DNA from: an uncultured Serinicoccus sp.
GTDB taxonomy: Bacteria > Actinomycetota > Actinomycetes > Actinomycetales > Dermatophilaceae
NCBI RefSeq assembly: GCF_947487915.1
Contig: NZ_CANKYH010000012.1
Location: forward strand, 1 to 64,000
Length of the DNA: 64,000 nt
Direction of reading: 5' to 3'
The notes under the pieces are model-generated. The model saw nothing but the letters and a program-made list of their open reading frames with translations, had not been told where the DNA came from and made no database searches. The translations under genes were made by a program, and so were the position numbers. Shown one piece after another: positions 34,882-42,819 of the stretch. Each line of letters starts with the position of its first letter. Positions within the stretch are counted from its first letter, which is position 1.

Positions 34882-36567
34882 GTGAGAACGCAGAGCCGCA
34901 CCGCCACCGACATCGACCGCATCGCCGAGGCGCACCTGGACGCCACGGTGGCGCTCAGCCCGCTCGAGGCGACCTACCTGGGCGTGCCCGGGCGGGACGC
35001 CGAGATCGACGACCTGTCGCTGGACGGGGTGCGGGCCCAGCGGGAGCAGGCCGCCGCGACCCTGGCCGCCCTGGAGGGCGCCCGGCCGGTCGACGACACC
35101 GACCGGGTCACCGTGGCCGCGCTGCGCGAGCGGCTCGGCCTGGAGGTCGAGCTCGCGGACCTCGTCCTGTCCGGGCGGGCCCCGGTGGAGCTCAACGTCA
35201 TCGCCTCGGCGCCGCAGGCGGTGCGCGACATCTTCGACCTCATGCCCAAGGACACCGAGCAGGACTGGAGCACCGTCGTCGCCCGGCTGCGGGCCGTCCC
35301 GCCGGCGCTGCAGCAGTTCGTCTCCGCCCTCGCCTGGTCCGCCGGGCAGGGCCAGGTGCCGCCGGTGCGGCAGGTGCGCGCCGTCGCCGCGCAGTGCCGC
35401 GACCAGGCCGGTGACACCGCGAGCAGCTTCGACGCCCTCGCCGGTGAGGCGACGGACCAGCCCGAGTCCCTGCGCACCGAGCTCGCGGAGGCGGTGACCG
35501 GGGCCAAGGCGGCCTTCGGCGAGCTCGCGGCATACCTCGCCGGGGAGCTGGAGCCGCAGGCGCCGGAGTCGGACGCGTGCGGGCAGGAGCGCTACCGGCT
35601 GCACTCGCGCAGCTTCCTCGGGGCCGACATCGACCTCGAGGAGACCTACCGCTGGGGCCAGGAGGAGCTCGCCCGGATCACCCGGCTCATGGAGGAGACG
35701 GCCGAGCAGGTCCGGCCGGGCGCGAGCGTCGAGGAGGCTGTCGCGATCCTGGACGCCGACCCGGCCTACGCCCTCGAGGGCACCGACGCGCTGCGCGGGT
35801 GGATGCAGGTCACGGCGGACGAGGCGGTGCGGGAGCTGGCCGGCACGCAGTTCGACGTGCCGGAGCCGGTGCGGCGCATCGAGTGCATGATCGCGCCCAG
35901 CCAGACCGGGGGGATCTACTACACCGGACCCAGCGAGGACTTCAGCCGTCCGGGACGGATGTGGTGGTCGGTGCCCCAGGGGGTGACCCGCTTCTCCACC
36001 TGGCGCGAGCTCACCACCGTCTACCACGAGGGGGTCCCGGGCCACCACCTCCAGATCGCGCAGACCGTCTACCGCTCCGAGCTGCTCAACCGCTGGCGCC
36101 GGCTGGCGTCCTGGACCTCGGGGCACGGGGAGGGCTGGGCCCTCTACGCCGAGTGGCTCATGGCCGACCTGGGCCACATGGACGACCCGGGCAACCGGAT
36201 GGGCCTGCTCGGTGGGCAGTCGCTGCGGGCGGCCCGGGTGGTCATCGACATCGGGGTGCACTGCGGCTTCGAGGCACCGGCCGAGGTCGGGGGCGGCGAG
36301 TGGACCTACGACAAGGCGTGGCGGTTCCTCACCGCGCACGCGCCCGAGAACGAGGAGTCCCTGCGCTTCGAGCTCGACCGCTACCTCGGCTGGCCGGGGC
36401 AGGCACCGAGCTACAAGATCGGCGAGCGGCTGTGGCTGGAGCTGCGGGAGGAGTGCCGGCGCCGGGAGGGGGACGCCTTCGACCTCCAGGCCTTCCACCG
36501 GCGGGCGCTGGACATCGGTGGCGTCGGCCTGGACACCCTGCGTGCGGCGGTGCTCGGCGAGCTGTGA
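34882..36567 (+). CDS. DUF885 family zinc-peptidase-like protein
   Basis: 561 residues, an all-alpha protein with the DUF885 signature VYHEGVPGHHLQIAQTVYR near residue 387 (HExxPGHH), which resembles a metallopeptidase active site, followed by EGWALYAEWLM with a possible third ligand. There is no signal peptide, so it should be cytoplasmic. The substrate is unknown; a dipeptidase or carboxypeptidase-like role is possible. The downstream GNAT gene overlaps its stop as GTGA. Confidence 0.87.
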   Translation: MRTQSRTATDIDRIAEAHLDATVALSPLEATYLGVPGRDAEIDDLSLDGVRAQREQAAATLAALEGARPVDDTDRVTVAALRERLGLEVELADLVLSGRAPVELNVIASAPQAVRDIFDLMPKDTEQDWSTVVARLRAVPPALQQFVSALAWSAGQGQVPPVRQVRAVAAQCRDQAGDTASSFDALAGEATDQPESLRTELAEAVTGAKAAFGELAAYLAGELEPQAPESDACGQERYRLHSRSFLGADIDLEETYRWGQEELARITRLMEETAEQVRPGASVEEAVAILDADPAYALEGTDALRGWMQVTADEAVRELAGTQFDVPEPVRRIECMIAPSQTGGIYYTGPSEDFSRPGRMWWSVPQGVTRFSTWRELTTVYHEGVPGHHLQIAQTVYRSELLNRWRRLASWTSGHGEGWALYAEWLMADLGHMDDPGNRMGLLGGQSLRAARVVIDIGVHCGFEAPAEVGGGEWTYDKAWRFLTAHAPENEESLRFELDRYLGWPGQAPSYKIGERLWLELREECRRREGDAFDLQAFHRRALDIGGVGLDTLRAAVLGEL

Positions 36568-37205
36568 GCGGTCGCCCGCAGACCCCGCGGCGGACCACCC
36601 GCCGGCTCGTGCTGCGCGGGTTCGTCGAGGCCGACCGGGAGCCGTTCGCCGCGATGAACACCGACCCCGAGGTGATGCGCCACCTGCAGGGCCCGATGAG
36701 CCGCGAGCGCTCGGACGCCTTCGTCCGCCGCATCGACGCCTGCTGGTCCGAGCGCGGCTACGGGCTGTGGGCCCTGGAGCGGCGCGACACCGGCGAGTTC
36801 CTCGGCTACACCGGCCTCTGGCCCGCCGACTTCCTGCCCTCGGGGCCGGCCGTCGAGGTGGGGTGGCGCCTGGCGCGGCCGGCGTGGGGCCACGGTTTCG
36901 CCACCGAGGCGGCCACGGAGGCGCTGCGTCTCGGCTTCACCGAGCTCGGGCTGGCGGAGATCGTCTCGTTCACCCCGGCGGTCAACACCCCCTCGTTGCG
37001 GGTCATGGGCCGCATCGGGCTGCGGCGCGACCCGACGCGTGACTTCGACCACCCGAGGGTGGACGCGACGGCATACCCCGAGCTGGTGCGACACCTCGTC
37101 CACGCCCTCGACGCGCAGACGTGGAAGTCCGGCGCCGGTGGCCCCGGCGCAGTGGCGCAGGACGAGCCGGGCCCGCAGCACGAGGGGCCCTCCGGCCGGT
37201 CGTGA
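36564..37205 (+). CDS. GNAT acetyltransferase, RimJ/RimL type
   Basis: 213 residues: RRLVLRGFVEADREPFAAMNTDPEVMRHLQGPMSRE at the start, then EVGWRLARPAWGHGFATEAATEALRLGFTELGLAEIVSFT (acetyl-CoA site) and NTPSLRVMGRIGLRR. These are features of N-acetyltransferases acting on protein N-termini or small amines. The last ~40 residues (WKSGAGGPGAVAQDEPG...) are low-complexity, and the final few are coded by the first copy of a 22-bp tandem repeat, so the natural C-terminus may have been extended. Confidence 0.85.
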   Translation: MSGRPQTPRRTTRRLVLRGFVEADREPFAAMNTDPEVMRHLQGPMSRERSDAFVRRIDACWSERGYGLWALERRDTGEFLGYTGLWPADFLPSGPAVEVGWRLARPAWGHGFATEAATEALRLGFTELGLAEIVSFTPAVNTPSLRVMGRIGLRRDPTRDFDHPRVDATAYPELVRHLVHALDAQTWKSGAGGPGAVAQDEPGPQHEGPSGRS

Positions 37206-37281
37206 CGACGACGGCGGTCGGTCGTGAGAACGCTGGCGGCCGGTCGTGACAACACCGGCGGCCGGTCGTGACGCCGGCTCC
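37194..37281. repeat. Four tandem 22-bp repeats
   Basis: Units at 37194-37215, 37216-37237, 37238-37259 and 37260-37281 each begin GGCCGGTCGTGA or GGTCGGTCGTGA; the second half varies (ACAACACCGGC, GAACGCTGGC and similar). Twenty-two bp is about two helical turns, which would place every copy on the same face of DNA. There are no spacers, so this is not a CRISPR array. Confidence 0.9.
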
Positions 37282-37592
37282 GTCCCGAGTCGCGACCGCG
37301 CCTCGCCGCCTCGCACCATGACACCCATAGGCCCCACGGGCCCCCCGGTGCGAGGAAACGTGCAGATGCCGGGGATATATCCCGCGCAACGGTCATCGTC
37401 TCCGCAGGACGGGGCTGCCGTGACGGATGCGGCGCGTGTGACGACAGCGGACAGCACGACGGGGCGGGGAGGATTCGCGGTCGGGAACGCGTGCAGCGAG
37501 AACGCGTCCGACCGGGGCACGGGCGGACGGCGCAGGGGCGACGGGGTGCGTGGGTCGGGGGGCGCCACCCGGAGGACGGGGTCCGCCACGGG
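37282..37592. other. Non-coding stretch with nested inverted repeat and AT-rich palindrome
   Basis: No convincing gene is seen on either strand in these ~310 bp. CCTCGCACC (37309-37317) pairs with GGTGCGAGG (37347-37355); a smaller GGCCC/GGGCC stem lies inside, next to a run of six C. The perfect palindrome GGGATATATCCC lies at 37372-37383, an unusual AT-rich core here. The rest is G/C-rich without features I can name. A small RNA or regulator-binding region ahead of maf is possible. Confidence 0.5.
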
Positions 37593-37598
37593 TACGCT
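37593..37598 (+). promoter_or_regulatory. -10 element of maf
   Basis: TACGCT with 7 nt (CTCGTCC) to the GTG at 37606. Confidence 0.5.
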
Positions 37599-37605
37599 CT
37601 CGTCC

Positions 37606-38247
37606 GTGATCCCCCTCGTGCTCGCCTCCGCCTCCCCTGCCCGTCTCACCACGCTCACCCGGGCGGGCGTGTCCCCCGAGGTCATCGTGTCCGGGGTGGA
37701 CGAGGACGCGGCCCTGGCCGCCGCGCAGGAGCGGCACGGGGAGCTCGACGCTTCCGACGTCGCGCTGACCCTCGCCCGGGCCAAGGCCGAGCAGGTGAGC
37801 CGCGAGCACGGTGTCGACGCCCTCGTCCTGGGGTGCGACTCGGTGCTGGAGCTGGACGGGCAGGTCTTCGGCAAGCCGCACTCCTCGCAGGTCGCGGTGG
37901 AGCGCTGGCAGACCATGCGCGGCCGGTCGGGAACGCTGCACACCGGCCACTGGCTCGTCGACGACCGCGAGGACGCGGCCGACTCCCCCGGCACCGGCGC
38001 CACGCTGGGCGCGACCGCGTCCACCGTCGTGCACTTCGCGGATCTGACCGACGCCGAGATCGCCCACTACGTCGGCACCGGCGAGCCGCTGCAGGTCGCC
38101 GGCGGGTTCACCGTCGACGGCCTCGGCGGTCCCTACGTGCGAGGCATCGAGGGCGACTACCACGCGGTGGTCGGCGTCAGCCTGCCGCTGCTGCGCGAGC
38201 TGCTGGACCAGCTGGGCGTCGCCTGGCACGAGCTGCTGGACCGCTGA
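37606..38247 (+). CDS. maf: Maf-family nucleoside triphosphate pyrophosphatase
   Basis: 213 residues: start IPLVLASASPARLTTLTRAGV, the ARAKAEQVSREHG segment, LVLGCDSVLELDGQVFGKP with the catalytic aspartate, and TVHFADLTDAEI...YVGTGEPLQVAGGFTVDGLGG. Maf proteins hydrolyse non-canonical or excess NTPs and arrest division in some bacteria. Mycobacteria also place maf after accD5-accE5, though here about 7 kb has been inserted between them. Confidence 0.93.
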   Translation: MIPLVLASASPARLTTLTRAGVSPEVIVSGVDEDAALAAAQERHGELDASDVALTLARAKAEQVSREHGVDALVLGCDSVLELDGQVFGKPHSSQVAVERWQTMRGRSGTLHTGHWLVDDREDAADSPGTGATLGATASTVVHFADLTDAEIAHYVGTGEPLQVAGGFTVDGLGGPYVRGIEGDYHAVVGVSLPLLRELLDQLGVAWHELLDR

Positions 38248-38252
38248 GGCCC

Positions 38253-38290
38253 CTCCGGGGACTCACCGGAGTCGGCCCCTGGGGCCCTCG
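38253..38290. terminator. Inverted repeats between convergent maf and paaE
   Basis: CTCCGG (38253-38258) can pair with CCGGAG (38266-38271), overlapping an alternative GACTC/GAGTC pairing (38260-38264 with 38269-38273). GGCCCC-T-GGGGCC follows near 38274-38286. The position between two gene ends suggests a bidirectional terminator, but there is no T-tract. Confidence 0.35.
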
Positions 38291-38332
38291 CTCCAGGCGT
38301 GGCGGTGCGACAGCACCGGCGCCGGCCCGCCC

Positions 38333-39460
38333 TCAGGCGTCGTAGTCGATGGTGACCTTCTCGGTCACCGGGTGCGACTGGCACATGAGGCGGTAGCCGC
38401 GCTCGACCTCGTCGGGCTCCAGGGCGTAGTTGCGGTCCATCCGGACCTCGCCGTCGACGACCTTGGCGCGGCAGGTGCCGCACACGCCGCCGGTGCAGGA
38501 GAAGGGAGCGTCCGGACGCTCCCGCAGGGTCGCCGCCAGGATGGTCTCGGCGGCACTGGCCATCGGCACGGTGGTGGTGCGCCCGTCGAGCGTGACGGTG
38601 GCGACCGCCTCGGGAGGGGCGCCTGGGTCGCGGGGCGTCGCGTCCTCGTCCGGGGTGGTGACCGGCGCACCGTCGCTGTCGACGTGGAAGATCTCGTGGT
38701 GCACGTGCTCGGGGTCCACCCCGCGACCCGCCAGCACCTCCTGCACCGTCTCCACCATCCCGAACGGCCCGCAGAGGTACCACTCGTCCACCTGGTCCTC
38801 GGGGATGAAGGTGGCCAGGAGCTGCTCGACCTTGTCGCGGTCGATGCGGCCGGTGAGCAGCTCGGCGTCCTGCGGCTCGCGGGAGAGCACGTTGAGCAGG
38901 GTGAACCGCTGCGGGAAGCGGTTCTTGAGGTCCATGAGCTCCTCCAGGAACATCACCGAGTCGGTCCGCCGGTTGCCGAAGACGAGGGTCACCCGGGAGT
39001 CCGGCTCCTCCTCCAGCGCGGTCGTGAGCAGGGAGAGCACCGGGGTGATCCCGGACCCGGCGGCGATGCCCACGTGGTGCCTGGCGGCGGTCGGCTGGGT
39101 CGGGCACACGAAGGACCCCATGGGCGTCATGACCTGCAGCGTGTCTCCGGGCTGCACCTGCTCGTTGAGCCAGCCGGACATCAGACCCCCGGGGACCGTC
39201 GCGGCGGCCACCCGGACCTCACCGGTCTCCCGGGACCGGCCGCGGGAGATGCAGCAGGAGTAGGAGCGGCGGACGTCCTGGCCCTCGATCGTGGCCCGCA
39301 CCGTGAGGTGCTGACCGGGCTCGAAGGCGAACTCCTCGCGCAGGTCCTCGGGGACCGCGAAGCTCAGGGCGATCGCCTCGTCGGTCAGGCGGTCCACCCG
39401 GCTCACCGTGAGGTCGTGGAACCTCGCGCGGCGCCGCGTCGGCTGCTGGATCAGGCTCAT
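38333..39460 (-). CDS. paaE: Phenylacetyl-CoA 1,2-epoxidase reductase subunit
   Basis: 375 residues: FAD-binding ferredoxin-reductase domain (RRSYSCCISRGRS for FAD, GIAAGSGITPVLSLL and WYLCGPFGMVETV for NADPH) joined to a C-terminal plant-type 2Fe-2S ferredoxin with CTGGVCGTCRAKV and a last Cys in LMCQSHP. It passes electrons from NADPH to the PaaA diiron site. It is the last gene of the paa operon and is separated from paaD by 67 bp that hold two hairpins. Confidence 0.94.
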   Translation of the reverse strand: MSLIQQPTRRRARFHDLTVSRVDRLTDEAIALSFAVPEDLREEFAFEPGQHLTVRATIEGQDVRRSYSCCISRGRSRETGEVRVAAATVPGGLMSGWLNEQVQPGDTLQVMTPMGSFVCPTQPTAARHHVGIAAGSGITPVLSLLTTALEEEPDSRVTLVFGNRRTDSVMFLEELMDLKNRFPQRFTLLNVLSREPQDAELLTGRIDRDKVEQLLATFIPEDQVDEWYLCGPFGMVETVQEVLAGRGVDPEHVHHEIFHVDSDGAPVTTPDEDATPRDPGAPPEAVATVTLDGRTTTVPMASAAETILAATLRERPDAPFSCTGGVCGTCRAKVVDGEVRMDRNYALEPDEVERGYRLMCQSHPVTEKVTIDYDA

Positions 39461-39475
39461 CGGTCTCCTCGGGGT

Positions 39476-39524
39476 CTGGGGCGGAGCCCCAGCTGCGGGG
39501 GGACCCGGGGGCGGAGCCCCCGGG
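39476..39524 (-). repeat. Two stem-loops with identical GGA loops between paaD and paaE
   Basis: The first is CTGGGGC-GGA-GCCCCAG (39476-39492). The second has nine-base arms CCCGGGGGC and GCCCCCGGG around GGA (39504-39524). They are 11 nt apart and are the only real gap inside an otherwise overlapping operon. They could slow or stop transcription, or protect the upstream mRNA from 3' decay. The same GGGGCGGAGCCCC core is common in actinobacterial genomes as an intergenic hairpin (from memory). Confidence 0.75.
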
Positions 39525-39527
39525 CGT

Positions 39528-40058
39528 CTAGATCGTCTTGAACTCGTCGAAGGGCTCCCGGCAGGTCCGGCACCGGCGCAGCGCCTTGCAGGCCGTGGAC
39601 CCGAACCGGGCGACCTCCTCGGTGTCGTCGGACCCGCACTGCGGGCAGGTGACGACCCGCAGCTGGAGTCCGACGGGCACCGGCCCGGGAGGGGCGGCGT
39701 GCGCCCGCTCCCCGGTGGGTGGTGCTATCCCGAACCGACGCAACCTGGCCCTGCCCTGCTCGCTCATCCAGTCGGTCGTCCAGGCGGGCGAGAGCCGGGT
39801 CACGACCTCGACCGGTATGCCGTGGGCCCGGCCGGCCTCGACGACCGCGTCGGCCATGGCGTGCATCGCCGGGCAGCCGGAGTAGGTGGGGGTGATGGTG
39901 ACCCGCATCCCCGGATGCCCGTCGACGTCAGCCGTCTCGACCCGGCGGATGACCCCCAGGTCGTCGATGGTGATGACCGGGATCTCCGGGTCGGGGACGG
40001 CGCGCATGTCCTGCTCCACCCGGGCCACGAGGTCGGGGTCCAGCACGGCGGCCCTCAC
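39528..40058 (-). CDS. paaD: Phenylacetyl-CoA epoxidase subunit D
   Basis: 176 residues: a DUF59/MIP18-like Fe-S maturation domain (VPDPEIPVITIDDLGVIR, TPTYSGCPAMHAM) and a C-terminal cysteine-rich segment (CPQCGS, STACKALRRCRTCREPFDEFK). PaaD is needed for activity of the epoxidase and probably helps assemble its metal centres. The GTG overlaps the paaC stop (GTGA at 40055-40058). The long upstream open frame belongs to no gene. Confidence 0.92.
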   Translation of the reverse strand: MRAAVLDPDLVARVEQDMRAVPDPEIPVITIDDLGVIRRVETADVDGHPGMRVTITPTYSGCPAMHAMADAVVEAGRAHGIPVEVVTRLSPAWTTDWMSEQGRARLRRFGIAPPTGERAHAAPPGPVPVGLQLRVVTCPQCGSDDTEEVARFGSTACKALRRCRTCREPFDEFKTI

Positions 40059-40819
40059 CAGCTCGCACCGGGATGGCTGCGGTGGAGGTGCTGCATCTCG
40101 GCCAGCAGGTAGCCCATGACCTCGGAGTGCACACCCGCACGCCCGCCCCGGGCGTGCCAGCGAGGGGCGTCCGGCATGGCGAGCGTGGCCTGCTCCAGCA
40201 CCCCGACGACGTAGGCGTTGACCGCGTCCGTCAGGCTCGAGGGCAGCACGCCGACCCTGTGCTCGGCGGCCCAGCGCGCGGCGTCGTGGTCCTCGCCCAA
40301 CTCCGCGACATAGGGGTGCACCGCGACGAGAGCTGCCTGCATCCGGTCGTGGCTCTCCTGGGTGCCGTCCCCCAGGCGCAGCACCCACTGGGTCGCGTGG
40401 TCGCGGTGGTAGTCGACCTCCTTGACCGCCTTGGCGGCGACCCCCGCCAGGGTCTCGTCGGTCGAGGTGAGCACCGCGGTATACAGCTCGCGCTGGTAGG
40501 TCGAGAACCACAGGAGCCGGGCCATCTCGTGGGCGAAGTCGCCGCGCGGCTGCTCGACGAGCTGGACGTTGCGGAACTCGCGCTCGTGCCGCAGCATCGC
40601 CAGGTCGTCCTCGTCGCGGACCGGGTCCGCTCCCTCGACCTCCCCGGCGTGGGTCAGCAGGGCCCGGGCCTGGCCGACGAGGTCGAGGGCCACGTTGCCG
40701 AGGGCCATGTCCTCTTCGATCTGCGGCGCGTGCGTGAGCCACTCACCGAGGCGCTGGGCGTAGATGAGCGCGTCGTCGCCCAGCCCGAGCAGGTAGTCGA
40801 CGTGGTGCTGCTCGGTCAC
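40055..40819 (-). CDS. paaC: Phenylacetyl-CoA epoxidase structural subunit C
   Basis: 254 residues of the ferritin-like PaaC subunit: LLGLGDDALIYAQRLGEWLTHAPQIEEDMALGNVALDLVGQARALL near the N-terminus, and REFRNVQLVEQPRGDFAHEMARLLWFSTYQ, with KEVDYHRDHATQWVLRLGDGT further on. PaaC forms a complex with PaaA but lacks a catalytic diiron centre. The GTG overlaps the paaB stop (40816-40819). Confidence 0.93.
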   Translation of the reverse strand: MTEQHHVDYLLGLGDDALIYAQRLGEWLTHAPQIEEDMALGNVALDLVGQARALLTHAGEVEGADPVRDEDDLAMLRHEREFRNVQLVEQPRGDFAHEMARLLWFSTYQRELYTAVLTSTDETLAGVAAKAVKEVDYHRDHATQWVLRLGDGTQESHDRMQAALVAVHPYVAELGEDHDAARWAAEHRVGVLPSSLTDAVNAYVVGVLEQATLAMPDAPRWHARGGRAGVHSEVMGYLLAEMQHLHRSHPGASW

Positions 40820-41103
40820 AGGTACTCCACATCCTCCGGCACGTCGTAGAACGTGGGGTGCCGGTAGACCTTGTCCGCCGCCGGGTCGAAGAAGCTGTCG
40901 CGCTCGTCCGGGCTCGACGCGGTGATGTCCTCGGAGGCCACCACCCAGATCGAGACACCCTCCTGACGCCGGGTGTAGAGGTCGCGCGCGTTGCGCAGCG
41001 CCATCTCCCGGTCGGGGGCGTGCAGCGAACCGGCGTGCACGTGCGACAGGCCGCGCTTGGCCCGCACGAACACCTCCCACAGCGGCCAGGTTCCGGAGGT
41101 CAC
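40816..41103 (-). CDS. paaB: Phenylacetyl-CoA epoxidase subunit B
   Basis: 95 residues with the compact PaaB pattern: [50 protein letters not shown], then [14 protein letters not shown]. It bridges PaaAC units in the epoxidase complex. The GTG start overlaps the paaA stop as GTGA (41100-41103). Confidence 0.93.
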   Translation of the reverse strand: MTSGTWPLWEVFVRAKRGLSHVHAGSLHAPDREMALRNARDLYTRRQEGVSIWVVASEDITASSPDERDSFFDPAADKVYRHPTFYDVPEDVEYL

Positions 41104-42149
41104 GCGACCGCCCCCTGCTCGTGCCGGGCGGCCTGCTTAGCGGCATACGCGTCCGCGGCCTCACGCACCCACGCGCCTTCGTCGTGGGCCTCGACCCGGG
41201 TGCGGATGCGCTGCTCGTTGCAGGGGCCGTCGCCCTTGAGGACACGCCAGAACTCGTCCCAGTCGATGGCGCCGAAGTCCCAGTGCCCGCGCTCCTCGTT
41301 CCAGGCCAGATCCGGGTCGGGCAGGGTGATCCCGAGCTTCTGGGCCTGCGGAACGGTCATGTCGACGAACTTCTGCCGCAGGTCGTCGTTGGAGAAGCGC
41401 TTGATGCCCCACGCCATGCTCTGCGCGGTGTGCCCGGTGCTCGCGTGCTCGCCGGTGTCCGGCGGGCCGAACATCTGCAGCGCCGGCCACCACCACCGGT
41501 TCGCCGCGTCCTGCGCCATGGCCTTCTGCTCCTTCGTCCCGCGGGCGAGCACCCAGAGGATCTCGAAGCCCTGGCGCTGGTGGAAGGACTCCTCCTTGCA
41601 CACCCGGATCATGGCCCGCGCGTAAGGGCCGTAGGAGCAGCGGCACAGCGGCACCTGGTTCATGATCGCCGCACCGTCCACGAGCCAGCCGATCGCGCCC
41701 GCGTCCGCCCACGTCAGGGTGGGGTAGTTGAAGATCGAGGAGTACTTCTGCCGGCCCGAGTGCAGCTTGTCGAGCAGCTCGGAACGGTCCACGCCCAGGG
41801 TCTCGGCGGCGGAGTAGAGGTACAACCCGTGCCCGGCCTCGTCCTGCACCTTGGCCATGAGGATCGCCTTGCGGCGCAGCGAGGGCGCACGGGTGATCCA
41901 GTTGGCCTCCGGCTGCATACCGATGATCTCGGAGTGGGCGTGCTGGGCCATCTGGCGGATCAGCGTGGTGCGGTAGGCCTCCGGCATGGCGTCGCGCGGC
42001 TCGACCCGCTGGTCCTGCTCGATGAGACCGTCGAAGTACTCCGCGAGCGCGTCGGTGTAGTCCGGCGTCTCCGCGGCGTTGAGGGGGTGCGGGGGCGCGC
42101 CCGCCCGGGAGTCCGTGGCGCCGGGCTGGCCGAAGTCGTTGCCGTACAT
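41100..42149 (-). CDS. paaA: Phenylacetyl-CoA epoxidase catalytic subunit A
   Basis: 349 residues, the diiron monooxygenase subunit that epoxidises the aromatic ring of phenylacetyl-CoA. Ferritin-like ligand motifs are visible: HAHSEIIG and KVQDEAGHG (ExxH type) in the first helix pair, and [13 protein letters not shown] in the second. The N-terminal ~30 residues are variable. ATG at 42149 is first in the operon, with overlapping paaBCD and then paaE downstream. PaaK ligase, PaaG, PaaZ and PaaJ are not in this window. Confidence 0.95.
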   Translation of the reverse strand: MYGNDFGQPGATDSRAGAPPHPLNAAETPDYTDALAEYFDGLIEQDQRVEPRDAMPEAYRTTLIRQMAQHAHSEIIGMQPEANWITRAPSLRRKAILMAKVQDEAGHGLYLYSAAETLGVDRSELLDKLHSGRQKYSSIFNYPTLTWADAGAIGWLVDGAAIMNQVPLCRCSYGPYARAMIRVCKEESFHQRQGFEILWVLARGTKEQKAMAQDAANRWWWPALQMFGPPDTGEHASTGHTAQSMAWGIKRFSNDDLRQKFVDMTVPQAQKLGITLPDPDLAWNEERGHWDFGAIDWDEFWRVLKGDGPCNEQRIRTRVEAHDEGAWVREAADAYAAKQAARHEQGAVA

Positions 42150-42175
42150 GGTCCCAGTGTGCCAGAGATGAGCTC

Positions 42176-42210
42176 CGTTGTATAACGCAACGCACGTCAA
42201 GTGACGGTGC
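42176..42210 (-). promoter_or_regulatory. Dyads upstream of paaA, candidate promoter/operator
   Basis: CGTTG-TATAACG-CAACG (42176-42192) is an inverted repeat centred on an AT-rich TATAAC core; CGTCA-AG-TGACG follows at about 42195-42206. On the minus strand the same bases contain TTGACG and TTATAC, but their spacing is too short for one promoter. The dyads are good candidates for a TetR-type PaaR operator. No regulator gene is nearby. Confidence 0.4.
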
Positions 42211-42245
42211 GTCTGTAATACCGGGGCCGGTGCGAGACTGGTCGG

Positions 42246-42812
42246 GTGAGCCATCAGCACGAGCAGCCCCCCGCCGCCGACGCCAGCGTCCGTACCGCGC
42301 GCCCGAACGACGCCCCGGCCGTGGGCCTGGTCCAGGCCTTCGTCTGGCAGCACGAGCTCGCCGACGTGCTGGACCAGGAGGTCCTGGACGCGCTGACCGG
42401 GCCACGCTTCGCGGCCGCCTGGCGCGCGTCGCTGGAGCACCCACCGACGCCACGGCACCGTCTTCTCGTGGCCTGCGCTGGCCCGCAGGTGACGGGCTAC
42501 GTCGCGGTCGGCCCGGCCGACGACGAACCCGGCCTGCCGGAGGGGACCTGCGCGCTGCTCCTGGACGGCGGCGTGCACCCGGAGGCCCGGGCCGCCGGCC
42601 ACGGCTCCCGCCTGCTCAACGCGGCCGTCGACACCCTCCGCGCCGCCCACGACCAGCTCGAGGGCGTCGCGACCTGGGTGCTCGCCGAGGCCGGCACCAC
42701 GCGGGGGTTCCTGCAGGCGGCCGGGTTCGAGCCGGACGGGGCCTGGCGGGACCGGGTCGTCGGTGACGACGGACGCACCGTCCGCGAGGTGCGGCTGGTC
42801 GCGTGGACGTGA
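42246..42812 (+). CDS. GNAT-family N-acetyltransferase
   Basis: 188 residues. The N-terminal [20 protein letters not shown] and C-terminal acetyl-CoA loop [23 protein letters not shown] identify a GNAT fold; [21 protein letters not shown] is the typical last strand-helix pair. Substrate unknown. The GTG at 42246 is 6 nt after GAGACT, a weak -10 variant. It is divergent from the paa operon and followed 7 nt later by the membrane acyltransferase-like gene. Confidence 0.82.
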   Translation: MSHQHEQPPAADASVRTARPNDAPAVGLVQAFVWQHELADVLDQEVLDALTGPRFAAAWRASLEHPPTPRHRLLVACAGPQVTGYVAVGPADDEPGLPEGTCALLLDGGVHPEARAAGHGSRLLNAAVDTLRAAHDQLEGVATWVLAEAGTTRGFLQAAGFEPDGAWRDRVVGDDGRTVREVRLVAWT

Positions 42813-42819
42813 GGCCCCG

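Noticed and set aside
37194-37281. Possible CRISPR array
   Set aside because: The 22-bp repeats are adjacent without spacers, and no cas gene is present.
37246-37605. Possible protein-coding continuation upstream of maf
   Set aside because: The frame is low-complexity, lacks a ribosome site and family resemblance, and spans repeats and palindromes.
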